Below are positions 1-5,447 of a stretch of DNA of 7,282 bases, piece by piece. The stretch spans positions 1 to 7,282 of the forward strand of contig JAAZFA010000384.1 in assembly GCA_012511995.1 (NCBI GenBank), written 5' to 3'. The translations under genes were made by a program, and so were the position numbers. The number at the start of each line of letters is the position of its first letter. Positions within the stretch are counted from its first letter, which is position 1. The stretch comes from Thermoproteota archaeon. GTDB lineage: Archaea; Thermoproteota; Bathyarchaeia; Bathyarchaeales; Bathycorpusculaceae. The notes under the pieces are model-generated. The model saw only the letters and a program-made list of their open reading frames with translations, was not told the origin of the DNA and searched no databases.

Positions 1-30
1 ATCGCTGGTTTTCTACTTGAAAGAAGGTAA
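1..30 (+). CDS. possible C-terminal tail of an upstream gene (partial)
   Basis: The first frame reads IAGFLLERR and then TAA at 28-30. A short hydrophobic stretch ending in charged residues resembles the end of a membrane protein. Nine codons are too few to identify a family, and a second frame is also open through the first 100 bases, so this is only the more natural of two readings. Confidence 0.27.
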   Translation: MAGFLLERR

Positions 31-48
31 CTATTGGTTCATAACCAA

Positions 49-57
49 AATATTTAA
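49..57 (+). promoter_or_regulatory. TATA-like box for the ABC transporter operon
   Basis: AATATTTAA lies about 50 bases before the ATG at 104, with a second AAATATTTA-like stretch at 61-69. A TATA centre here puts the start of transcription near 78-82 and gives a leader of about 20-25 nt. That leader would contain GGTG at 95-98, an archaeal Shine-Dalgarno-like match 5 nt before the ATG. Position and composition are the only evidence. Confidence 0.4.
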
Positions 58-103
58 ACTAAATATTTACTGTATTTGGCAACAAGAAGTTAGTGGTGTA
101 TAG

Positions 104-871
104 ATGCATAGTGCAATAGAATTAAATGCTGTAAGCAAACAATACAATGAAATAATAGCTGTAAACAACGTCAATTTAACAATTCCCACAGCTGAAATTT
201 TTGGTCTCCTTGGTCCTAACGGTTCAGGAAAATCCACTACACTTAAAATGCTAATGGGATTAGTCCAACCCACTGCAGGTCAAGTTACTGTTTTAGGCAT
301 AGATGTACAAAAAGATCCCGTTGCAGTAAAACGACAGGTCGGTTATGTACCCGAATCACCGGATGTCTATGAATTTTTAACAGGGATCGAATATCTTGAT
401 TTTATCGGCGACATTTATGGGGTCAAACCAGCTGAGAAGCAACAACGTATAACTGAATACTTAAGAGCTCTACAACTTGACGGCAGAGAGGGCGATATGA
501 TAAACAGCTACTCTGATGGTATGAAAAAGAAAATCAGCCTCATATCCGCTTTTCTGCACAAACCCAAACTCTTAATCCTTGACGAGCCACTAAATGCTCT
601 TGACCCTCGCAGTGCAAGAATTGTTAAAGATTACCTTCAATCTCTAAAAGCCCAAGGTGTCACCACTATACTTTCAACACATGTATTAGAAATTGCTGAG
701 GCTGTTTGCGACCAAATAGGCATCATGTATCAAGGCAGCATCTTGGCGCTGGGTAATATGGCTGAGTTAAGACAGAAAGCAAGTTTACCAAGTTCAGGCT
801 TAGAAGATATATTCCTCAAATTAACCGGCACAGGCGACTTAAGACCCGTTGTTGAGGAATTACTCAAATGA
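104..871 (+). CDS. ABC transporter ATP-binding protein
   Basis: This 255-aa cytoplasmic ATPase should power the membrane protein encoded directly downstream. All nucleotide-binding motifs are present in order: Walker A GPNGSGKST (37-45), Q-loop region GYVPES (80-85), signature YSDGMKKK (136-143), Walker B LLILDEP (156-162), D-loop NALD (164-167) and H-loop STH with His193. The Q-loop carries Glu84 in place of the usual Gln, a substitution common in the CcmA/NatA-like branch of exporter ATPases. The signature is YSDGM rather than LSGGQ, also typical of that branch. The chain ends shortly after the core with a short region at 225-255 and has no extra domain. The ATG is preceded by GGTG with 5-nt spacing. 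The stop overlaps the next start as ATGA, so the two genes are almost certainly co-transcribed and translationally coupled. The substrate cannot be read from the sequence. The ATPase assignment is very secure. Confidence 0.96.
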   Translation: MHSAIELNAVSKQYNEIIAVNNVNLTIPTAEIFGLLGPNGSGKSTTLKMLMGLVQPTAGQVTVLGIDVQKDPVAVKRQVGYVPESPDVYEFLTGIEYLDFIGDIYGVKPAEKQQRITEYLRALQLDGREGDMINSYSDGMKKKISLISAFLHKPKLLILDEPLNALDPRSARIVKDYLQSLKAQGVTTILSTHVLEIAEAVCDQIGIMYQGSILALGNMAELRQKASLPSSGLEDIFLKLTGTGDLRPVVEELLK

Positions 872-2574
872 ATTGGAAAAACGTTCTCTATCTGCTACGT
901 GTTGAACGTAAATCTGGTAGATTAGTTCGCGGCGCAAAAAAAACTCATTATCAAGAGAGAGGAATCAAAGCCTATTGGCCATACTGGGTAGCCGTGATTA
1001 TAGGTATTGCTGGAGGTTTCCTAGCTGATTGGCTTGCTACCCTCGTATTCTCTGATCCTGAGATTTTCGCTACTATGCCAGGACTTACCCTTAGTGATGT
1101 AACATTGGGTTTCTTCATTTCAATGCCTACTTTCATACTGATTCTAAGTTTGGTATTTACGATGTTTCAACAGATTCAACTTAGCGGAGTTAAGAAAGCT
1201 ACTCAGGTTATGTATTGGTTGCCAATAACTTGGGAGGAAAATACTATGGCGTCTATTTTGGCTAACTTGTTTGGGTTGCCATTAGCCTTAGCTGCAGGTT
1301 TTGCCGCTGGATCGATTGTATTTGGGGCTCTAAACAATTTAGTAGTTGCTGCGTTGATTGCGGCACTAGGAATGTTTGCGGCTGCTTTTATGGGAAGTGC
1401 ACTTACAGAGATTGTTCGGGTATTGCAGGTCCGCTTTGTTGGTGCAGTGTATAAGTCAAGTGGTCGAGCTGCCATCTACATTAGATTGATTGGATCTTTG
1501 ATATTTTTTATTGCTTTCTATGTCATCTATTTGGCACTTATCACTGGAAATGGAGTGGTGACTTTTTTTACAACCCTTTCTACTTTCCAGACTTCTATTT
1601 GGTATGTTCCGTTTGTTTGGATAGGTATAGCTCTCTACTACATCTTTAACGTGGAAGTAGTCCTTGCGTTGGTGTTCGTTGCTGCAACCGCTTTGTTCAT
1701 TACCGGGCTTTTCTATCTGGCAGTTTATCTGAATCAACGCTTTGGACTCTATGAACCACCAGCAATTCGAGTTCAAACAAGCGGAGTTTACATGCCTAAA
1801 ACGGGATTACTTGGAAAACTCGGTTTCACTACAGTAGAAGCAGCAATAATACGCAAAGATGCTAAGTCGTTTACTCGACGCAGGGAACTGATGGGTATAT
1901 TCATCATACCCATCGTATTTACCATCGTTTCGATCTTTAATTCAATCAATATTTCAAATACCGGTGCTTCAGGAGAAATTGATTTGCTCTTCCAACCGAT
2001 GATTTTCATATTCCCCGCAGCCATCATGGCCATGTCAGTTGGAAATATGCTAATTGGCCAAGAAGGTCAAGCTATGTGGCGAATCTATGTTTCTCCTGTT
2101 ACAGCTAAAAATTTAGTTAAGAGCAAGTACGCCTTCTTAGTGACGGTCTCTTTAATCACTTTAATAGTTACTGGAATCGTTGGTATACTCTTCTTCCAAC
2201 CATCGATGAATCTTATCATAGCCGCTTTCGCAGAAACAATCTTTTTAGTCTTTGCATTAGGCGCTATCGGTTTAGCCTTCGGTTTTAAAGGAGCAGACTT
2301 CACTGAAAGTAGGAAACCGAGAATGATTCGCCAAGAATGGTCACTGATTAGCTTTGTAGTTTGTATCGTTGCAGGATTAGTGATACTCGCACCATTGATT
2401 CCCTATGTAATTGTAAGTATTGCACCTGCAACCATTCCACTACCAGCCTTTGGTACAGCAGAGTTAGCAATTTTGTTGTTAATTAGCGGTATCATTTCAG
2501 CTGTGTTTACGACGATCTTTTACAAGATTAATTTAGCTTATGCATCAGAACTTTTGCGTAAAGCCGAAAATTAA
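868..2574 (+). CDS. large ABC-2-like permease, probable two-half fusion
   Basis: This 568-aa polytopic membrane protein is the transport channel partner of the preceding ATPase. I count about 12-13 hydrophobic segments, near residues 38-60, 81-100, 129-152, 157-178, 205-225, 245-260, 264-287, 341-358, 373-397, 421-442, 449-472, 493-515 and 532-552. Single ABC-2 permeases usually have about six segments and 250-400 residues. Two landmarks occur twice: a charged amphipathic stretch before a membrane block (YLLRVERKSGRLVRG at 8-22; AAIIRKDAKSFTRRRE at 325-340), and a proline-threonine motif entering a helix (WLPITWEENT at 117-126; VSPVTAKNL at 408-416). This suggests two permease halves in one chain, working with an ATPase homodimer. 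No signal peptide or soluble domain is visible. The start overlaps the ATPase stop, with GAGG at 854-857 as ribosome site. The transporter role is well supported; the exact family and substrate are not. Confidence 0.88.
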   Translation: MNWKNVLYLLRVERKSGRLVRGAKKTHYQERGIKAYWPYWVAVIIGIAGGFLADWLATLVFSDPEIFATMPGLTLSDVTLGFFISMPTFILILSLVFTMFQQIQLSGVKKATQVMYWLPITWEENTMASILANLFGLPLALAAGFAAGSIVFGALNNLVVAALIAALGMFAAAFMGSALTEIVRVLQVRFVGAVYKSSGRAAIYIRLIGSLIFFIAFYVIYLALITGNGVVTFFTTLSTFQTSIWYVPFVWIGIALYYIFNVEVVLALVFVAATALFITGLFYLAVYLNQRFGLYEPPAIRVQTSGVYMPKTGLLGKLGFTTVEAAIIRKDAKSFTRRRELMGIFIIPIVFTIVSIFNSINISNTGASGEIDLLFQPMIFIFPAAIMAMSVGNMLIGQEGQAMWRIYVSPVTAKNLVKSKYAFLVTVSLITLIVTGIVGILFFQPSMNLIIAAFAETIFLVFALGAIGLAFGFKGADFTESRKPRMIRQEWSLISFVVCIVAGLVILAPLIPYVIVSIAPATIPLPAFGTAELAILLLISGIISAVFTTIFYKINLAYASELLRKAEN

Positions 2575-2604
2575 TAAAACTTGAATATTCCAAGCACCCA
2601 ACTA

Positions 2605-2679
2605 TTTTTTTCTATGAGTCCATAAGTTACATACAAGTTGTTTGAGTTGTGGCTTTTTGCGCAGTTGGGGTATTTTTTT
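2605..2679 (+). terminator. paired oligo-T terminators after the ABC operon
   Basis: Two T7 runs (2605-2611 and 2673-2679) lie 31 and 99 bases past the permease stop. Archaeal transcription commonly ends at oligo-T tracts without a required hairpin. CCCAACT (2597-2603) and AGTTGGG (2663-2669) are inverted copies, but their loop is long, so a structural role is doubtful. Confidence 0.5.
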
Positions 2680-2795
2680 CTGTCAATTGATTTTGGTCTG
2701 TCTTGTTCTTTTAAACTGACAAAAGCAAACCAAAAAAATGTATGCTATTTATGAATTTATGGTTTTTTTATCATTTTCTTTACAATACCATCATC

Positions 2796-2802
2796 TTTAA
2801 AT
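2796..2802 (+). promoter_or_regulatory. TATA-like box for the AbrB-like gene
   Basis: TTTAAAT lies 40-47 bases before the TTG start at 2843. A start of transcription about 25 bases downstream would leave a leader of roughly 18 nt containing GGGGA (2832-2836), a ribosome-site-like element 6 nt before the TTG. Spacing is consistent; the region is AT-rich, so chance matches are likely. Confidence 0.3.
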
Positions 2803-2842
2803 GCTAATACCGTGTTATCGTTAACTCGCTTGGGGATTCCCA

Positions 2843-3025
2843 TTGGGAAATGAAGGAAAAGGAACAATATTTAGACGAAAAGACGACCGTTATTTACTGT
2901 ACTTACCCGTTAAAGTTGTCGATGACAGCATGTTTCCGTTAAAATGTGATGGTTCTATGCCAGTTAAAGTAAAATTCAAACCTAACGGCGGTAAGCTAAT
3001 AATAGAAAAATGGGTCGAAGAATAG
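2843..3025 (+). CDS. small AbrB/SpoVT-like protein
   Basis: This ORF encodes 60 residues. The pattern resembles the swapped-hairpin AbrB/SpoVT/MazE DNA-binding fold: a GKGTIFRRKDDRYLLYLP strand pair (6-23), a short helix-like VKVVDDSMFP, then a V-K-V-K-F strand and a closing GGKLIIEKW hairpin (49-57). Such proteins are usually dimeric transcription regulators or antitoxins. The match is by layout (strand, LP, helix, Lys-rich strand, LIIE) rather than exact motif, and the usual G-Q-I/V-T-I-P signature is weak. The start is TTG; it is the only usual start codon after the in-frame TAA at 2822-2824, and GGGGA sits 6 nt upstream. No toxin gene lies beside it, so an antitoxin role has no support here. 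It stands alone between T-rich terminators and faces a small minus-strand gene. Confidence 0.6.
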   Translation: MGNEGKGTIFRRKDDRYLLYLPVKVVDDSMFPLKCDGSMPVKVKFKPNGGKLIIEKWVEE

Positions 3026-3042
3026 TTTTTCTTAAACTTTTT
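3026..3042 (+). terminator. T-rich terminator after the AbrB-like gene
   Basis: Two T5 runs (3026-3030 and 3038-3042) begin immediately after the TAG stop. This is the usual arrangement for an archaeal oligo-T terminator and would end the short transcript before the convergent minus-strand gene. Confidence 0.45.
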
Positions 3043-3076
3043 ATGCAATTCCACAACAACAAACCTCATAGCTCCG

Positions 3077-3082
3077 AAAAAA
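3077..3082 (-). terminator. oligo-T terminator for the small minus-strand gene
   Basis: Read on the minus strand, this is a T6 run about 50 bases beyond the TAA stop of the 3134-3232 gene. It is the first T-run of that length downstream of the stop. Confidence 0.35.
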
Positions 3083-3133
3083 GTTAGAAGCAGTGAATAA
3101 GCAGCAAGTCTACCGTAAGTTCATGTTTTACCG

Positions 3134-3232
3134 TTAATACTGATTGTTTTCTCTCTTTTTCTGCTCTTTCTCTCGAATCAACTTCTTGTGGAGCTCGAGA
3201 CCTTCCATTCTTTTCTTTTTAGTTTTAGTCAT
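3134..3232 (-). CDS. tiny basic, charged protein (32 aa), unknown function
   Basis: This minus-strand gene starts at ATG 3232-3230 and ends at TAA 3136-3134. The protein opens MTKTKKKRMEGLELHKKLIR and closes EKEQKKRENNQY. It has 9 Lys, 3 Arg and 5 Glu in 32 residues, no Cys and no hydrophobic segment, and would be a strongly basic, probably single-helix soluble peptide that could bind nucleic acid. AGAGGTTG (3244-3237) lies about 7 nt before the ATG and gives GAGGT complementarity to archaeal 16S rRNA. A TATA-like TTTTTAAG sits farther upstream. The same frame stays open upstream to TGA at 3316-3314 and reads as convincing protein (NYYDGKRWFLRKTGTLGIHI and then RGCW) but has no ATG, GTG or TTG. 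The ATG ORF may therefore be a complete small gene or the 3' part of a gene of about 60 codons that lost its start. I do not recognise the family. Confidence 0.5.
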   Translation of the reverse strand: MTKTKKKRMEGLELHKKLIREKEQKKRENNQY

Positions 3233-3270
3233 CCAACAACCTCTAATGTGAATTCCTAAAGTGCCAGTTT

Positions 3271-3280
3271 TTCTTAAAAA
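3271..3280 (-). promoter_or_regulatory. possible TATA box for the small minus-strand gene
   Basis: On the minus strand this reads TTTTTAAGAA, centred about 43 bases before the ATG at 3232. Transcription would start near 3250 and leave a leader of about 18 nt containing the AGAGGTTG ribosome site. If the gene really starts farther upstream, this stretch is coding (Trp-Phe-Leu-Arg-Lys) and not a promoter. Confidence 0.25.
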
Positions 3281-3372
3281 CCAACGTTTTCCATCGTAGT
3301 AATTAACGAAGGCTCAAAATTTACTTATTAATTCTACTGACAGAATTTTTTTTAATAATGTTTTATTCAAAG

Positions 3373-3392
3373 AAGGTTAGAAAAGGTTAGAA
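3373..3392. repeat. two tandem copies of a 10-bp unit
   Basis: AAGGTTAGAA occurs twice without a gap. The 10-bp period puts both copies on the same face of the helix. They end about 30 bp before the TATA-like box at 3422, where an activator could bind. AAAGGT at 3382 also pairs with ACCTTT at 3395-3400 around a 7-nt loop, so an RNA or cruciform role is an alternative. Confidence 0.5.
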
Positions 3393-3421
3393 ACACCTTT
3401 AATTTCGCCATTTGCCTTTAC

Positions 3422-3432
3422 TATATTTAAAA
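3422..3432 (+). promoter_or_regulatory. TATA box, probable promoter of the DUF421 gene
   Basis: TATATTTAAAA is the clearest archaeal TATA-like element in the window. Transcription would begin near 3452, leaving a leader of about 150 nt before ATG 3606. Weaker boxes closer to the gene (for example AATATTTTA at 3498-3506) could give a shorter leader. Confidence 0.45.
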
Positions 3433-3480
3433 AAAAATAACGATTTCTTGTAGTGACCAAGTGACAACAAATATAGCGTT

Positions 3481-3496
3481 TTATTCTCAAGAATAA
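3481..3496. promoter_or_regulatory. 16-bp palindrome, candidate operator
   Basis: TTATTCT-CA-AGAATAA is a perfect 7-bp inverted repeat around a 2-bp centre. It lies about 30 bp downstream of the transcription start expected from the 3422 TATA box and just upstream of an alternative TATA-like stretch. Such a dyad suits a dimeric winged-helix or helix-turn-helix repressor. AT-rich sequence makes short palindromes fairly common, so this is a candidate only. Confidence 0.35.
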
Positions 3497-3605
3497 CAAA
3501 TATTTTACCACTAATATTCCATGTTGGTGAGTGGAGTATATCGGTAGTTTTGTACCTAACTTTATTAGCGTCTTTTAGGTTAATTGATATTGCGGTCTAT
3601 CAGAC

Positions 3606-4319
3606 ATGGCTTTTTTCAACATAATCGATTTGCTTCAAAGTGTGTTTTTTGGGACTGTTGGTGAATCGACTTGGCTACACATTCCCGCAGTCGTGTTAAG
3701 AGTAATAATCCTTTACATGTTTGCTTTTTTGCTTCTGCGGTTAATGGGAAAGAGACAAAATAAGCAACTAACAATGTTTGATGCCGTAGTTATTGTAATC
3801 TTGGGTGATTTAATTGGAACACCAACTATAGATTTTCAGATACCTTTGTTATTTGCAATGTTTGCCTTAACAGTTTTTATAACTATTGAAAGGGGCTTCA
3901 TAATTCTTATTCAACATAGTGAACGACTCTCAGAAATAATCGAGAGTAAACCATCGATGATAATAGAAAATGGAAAAATTAACGCTAAACTTTTACACAA
4001 AGAAAAAATGGGTATAGGTGAGCTTTACGCTAGTTTAAGGTTAAAGGGAATTAAAAATTTAGGCGATGTTGAGAAAGCGTATCTTGAAGACTCAGGTGAA
4101 ATTAGCATATTTAAAAACAAAAGGGCTTCAAAAGGTTTGTCGATATTTCCTACTAAGCAAGGGGCTCCTCCTCATCATAATATAGGCGAAAGCGTTCCTG
4201 CAACACAGGGGTATTTTTGTTGGTACTGTGGAGAGAAAAACACTTTTAATACACCTGGTAAGTTTACGCTCTGCAGTAGATGTGGCGGAAAGGAATGGGT
4301 TTCACCAGATAACGATTAG
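3606..4319 (+). CDS. DUF421 (YetF-type) membrane protein with C-terminal zinc ribbon
   Basis: This 237-aa protein has three parts. Residues 25-46, 58-72 and 79-100 are three membrane segments. They include the family hallmarks RLMGKRQNKQLTMFD (45-59) and GDLIGTP (67-73). Residues about 105-170 form the cytoplasmic DUF421 domain, with SKPSMIIENGKIN (114-126) and LRLKGIKNL followed by the GEIS strand (164-167). After a linker, residues 205-226 form a zinc ribbon with CWYC (205-208) and CSRC (223-226), followed by GGKEW. YetF-like proteins are widespread, mostly in bacteria, and their molecular function is poorly defined. The zinc ribbon is not part of the standard Bacillus proteins and points to protein or nucleic-acid contact on the cytoplasmic side. 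ATG 3606 is the first start after the in-frame TGA at 3585-3587; the ribosome site is weak (GCGGT at 3592-3596). The gene stands alone. Confidence 0.9.
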   Translation: MAFFNIIDLLQSVFFGTVGESTWLHIPAVVLRVIILYMFAFLLLRLMGKRQNKQLTMFDAVVIVILGDLIGTPTIDFQIPLLFAMFALTVFITIERGFIILIQHSERLSEIIESKPSMIIENGKINAKLLHKEKMGIGELYASLRLKGIKNLGDVEKAYLEDSGEISIFKNKRASKGLSIFPTKQGAPPHHNIGESVPATQGYFCWYCGEKNTFNTPGKFTLCSRCGGKEWVSPDND

Positions 4320-4349
4320 CGACTAACTTAGCAAATAACTCCATGAACT

Positions 4350-4364
4350 TATTTTTAAAATATA
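4350..4364 (+). terminator. T-rich element after the DUF421 gene
   Basis: A T5 run (4352-4356) followed by AAAATATAA lies about 33 bases past the TAG stop. It could end the DUF421 transcript. The same TTTTTAAAATATAA stretch also resembles a TATA box, so a promoter for the downstream genes with a long leader is an alternative. Confidence 0.35.
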
Positions 4365-4370
4365 ACTTGG

Positions 4371-4392
4371 GTCAAAAAGACAAAAAGTTGAC
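4371..4392. promoter_or_regulatory. GTCAA-N12-TTGAC dyad with internal CAAAAAG repeat
   Basis: GTCAA (4371-4375) and TTGAC (4388-4392) are perfect inverted copies centred 17 bp apart. Between and overlapping them, CAAAAAG occurs twice with an 8-bp period (4373-4379 and 4381-4387). This is the most organised sequence in the upstream region of the glycosyltransferase gene. It could be a regulator site, but no function is shown. Confidence 0.3.
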
Positions 4393-4395
4393 GAA

Positions 4396-4430
4396 ACATT
4401 TATTTTACAAACTTTACATTTATTTTATAA
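4396..4430. repeat. 12-bp direct repeat with 20-bp period
   Basis: ACATTTATTTTA occurs at 4396-4407 and again at 4416-4427. Including the next three bases, 14 of 15 match. The exact 20-bp period is two helical turns, so both copies face the same side of the DNA. They lie about 66-100 bp upstream of the TATA-like box of the glycosyltransferase gene, and could be activator sites or chance AT-rich similarity. Confidence 0.5.
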
Positions 4431-4495
4431 CTATCTCATTAATGGATTATCAAAAAGGGTTTTCCCTCAGTTAACCTAATTGCAAGTCTAGATAG

Positions 4496-4504
4496 ATTTA
4501 AAAC
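4496..4504 (+). promoter_or_regulatory. TATA box of the glycosyltransferase gene (leaderless start)
   Basis: ATTTAAAAC is centred about 30 bases before ATG 4530. A start of transcription 25-27 bases downstream falls at about 4525-4528, making the mRNA leaderless or nearly so. This supports ATG 4530 over the in-frame TTG 4518 and explains the lack of a ribosome site. Confidence 0.45.
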
Positions 4505-4529
4505 TGTTTAAATTGAATTGGTCGAAAAA

Positions 4530-5447
4530 ATGTTTAAAGCCTACTCTTCATGCACTAAAAACCGTATTGCATATCTAAGTACTTATCCACCAAATGAATG
4601 TGGAATAGCAACTTTCACAAAAAATATTGTAGAATCCGTTGATAAACTTGGTACGTTTAATCCTTCAGTAATAATTGCGATACATGGAAAAGAGGAATTG
4701 TACAATTATGACCAAAGAGTCAAATGGGTAATTATCCGCGATAACATTAGCTCTTACGTTAAAGTCGCAGAACAGGTTAATGCCTCAAAAGTTGATGTTA
4801 TTAATCTTCAACATGAATTTGGACTTTATGGTGGAGATTTTGGAGAGTATATTCTTCATTTTCTGGATACTGTAGAGAAGCCAGTTGTAACTACTCTACA
4901 TACTGTGAATGAGAACATTGACCCCCGAGCGATTGTGGTCCTCAAAAAAATTGTTAAAATAAGTGCTGCAGTTGTTGTTATAGCTAGCCCTGCAATTAAG
5001 ATTTTAGAAAAGCAAGGTATCCTCCCAAAAATGAAAGCCGTAATCCCTCATGGGTGTCCAGAAATTAATCCCTTTTCAAGTAACGCTGCAAAAGAGTCCT
5101 TAGGTTTAGACGGTCGCCTTGTGATGACAACTTTTGGGTTGTTGAGCAGAGGTAAAGGAATTGAATATGCAATCGAAGCGTTGCCACAAGTAGTTGACAG
5201 AGAACCCACGTTAGTTTACCTTGTAATAGGTGAAACCCATCCTCAAGTACGAAAGCAAGAGGGAGAAAGATATCGAAATAAACTAGTAAAGCTGGTTGAA
5301 GACTTGGGTTTGGAAGAACATGTTCGATTCCAAAACCGTTATCTTACAAAGAGGGAACTAATAAAATGTTTGCAAGCTACCGACATCTATATACACCATA
5401 CATTTGCCCCAACCAGATTAGTAGCGGAACACTTGCGTATGCAGTAG
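4530..5447 (+). CDS. GT4-family glycosyltransferase, N-terminal part (frameshifted)
   Basis: This is most of a retaining GT-B fold glycosyltransferase that moves a sugar from a nucleotide donor to an unknown acceptor in the cytoplasm. Counting from ATG 4530, the acceptor-side domain has RIAYLSTYPPNECGIATFT (12-30), NLQHEFGLYGGDFGEY (92-107) and TLHTV (122-126). VIPHGCP (171-177) leads into the donor-side domain, with GLLSRGKGIEYAI (203-215). The homologous sequence stops being normal after TDIYI, at base 5393. From there the frame reads HHTFAPTRLVAEHLRMQ to TAG 5447, which is out-of-frame sequence; the true continuation is one frame back (-1). Family members of this type run to about 380-410 residues before any extra domain. 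TTG 4518 would add four residues, but a TATA-like box places transcription start near 4527, so I chose the ATG. The frameshift may be a real mutation or a sequence error. Confidence 0.82.
   Translation: MFKAYSSCTKNRIAYLSTYPPNECGIATFTKNIVESVDKLGTFNPSVIIAIHGKEELYNYDQRVKWVIIRDNISSYVKVAEQVNASKVDVINLQHEFGLYGGDFGEYILHFLDTVEKPVVTTLHTVNENIDPRAIVVLKKIVKISAAVVVIASPAIKILEKQGILPKMKAVIPHGCPEINPFSSNAAKESLGLDGRLVMTTFGLLSRGKGIEYAIEALPQVVDREPTLVYLVIGETHPQVRKQEGERYRNKLVKLVEDLGLEEHVRFQNRYLTKRELIKCLQATDIYIHHTFAPTRLVAEHLRMQ

Larger units (their letters stand above)
3233..3605. other. 373-base intergenic region before the DUF421 gene
   Basis: No full-length gene is visible. The left part (3233-3313) is an open, protein-like minus-strand frame without a start codon. 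Next come a T8 run (3346-3353), a 10-bp tandem repeat (3373-3392), a hairpin AAAGGT/ACCTTT (3382-3387 with 3395-3400), a strong TATA-like box (3422-3432), two AGTGAC copies 8 bp apart (3452, 3460) and a 16-bp palindrome (3481-3496). The right part probably controls the DUF421 gene. Confidence 0.5.

Noticed and set aside
1203..2303. Several long minus-strand open frames inside the permease gene
   Set aside because: They are antisense to a well-supported membrane protein, lack ribosome sites, and have low-complexity composition expected from reversed hydrophobic codons.
2690..2737. Imperfect hairpin TGGTCTGTCTTGTTC / GACAAAAGCAAACCA as a structured RNA
   Set aside because: Several mismatches weaken the stem and no known RNA motif is visible; AT-rich sequence easily gives such partial pairing.
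3134..3605. CRISPR or mobile-element remnant in the gene-poor stretch
   Set aside because: Repeats are only two-copy and 10-12 bp, with no spacers, terminal inverted repeats, target duplications or transposase fragments.
4442..4474. 10-codon ORF MDYQKGFSLS as a leader peptide
   Set aside because: It has no ribosome site and no link to a regulatory structure; the small AGGG/CCCT pairing inside it is too weak to support attenuation.
4518..4529. TTG 4518 as start of the glycosyltransferase
   Set aside because: No ribosome site precedes it and the TATA-like box at 4496-4504 predicts transcription starting after it. It would add only four residues, so the choice has little effect.
5366..5392. 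ATG 5366 as an independent start of a separate 132-aa protein
   Set aside because: The first nine residues are out-of-frame glycosyltransferase sequence, there is no ribosome site, and homologous sequence begins only at 5393.
5388..5396. Programmed -1 ribosomal frameshift in the glycosyltransferase
   Set aside because: The bases TATATACAC contain no slippery heptamer, and I see no strong stem just downstream. A plain one-base deletion or sequencing error is simpler.
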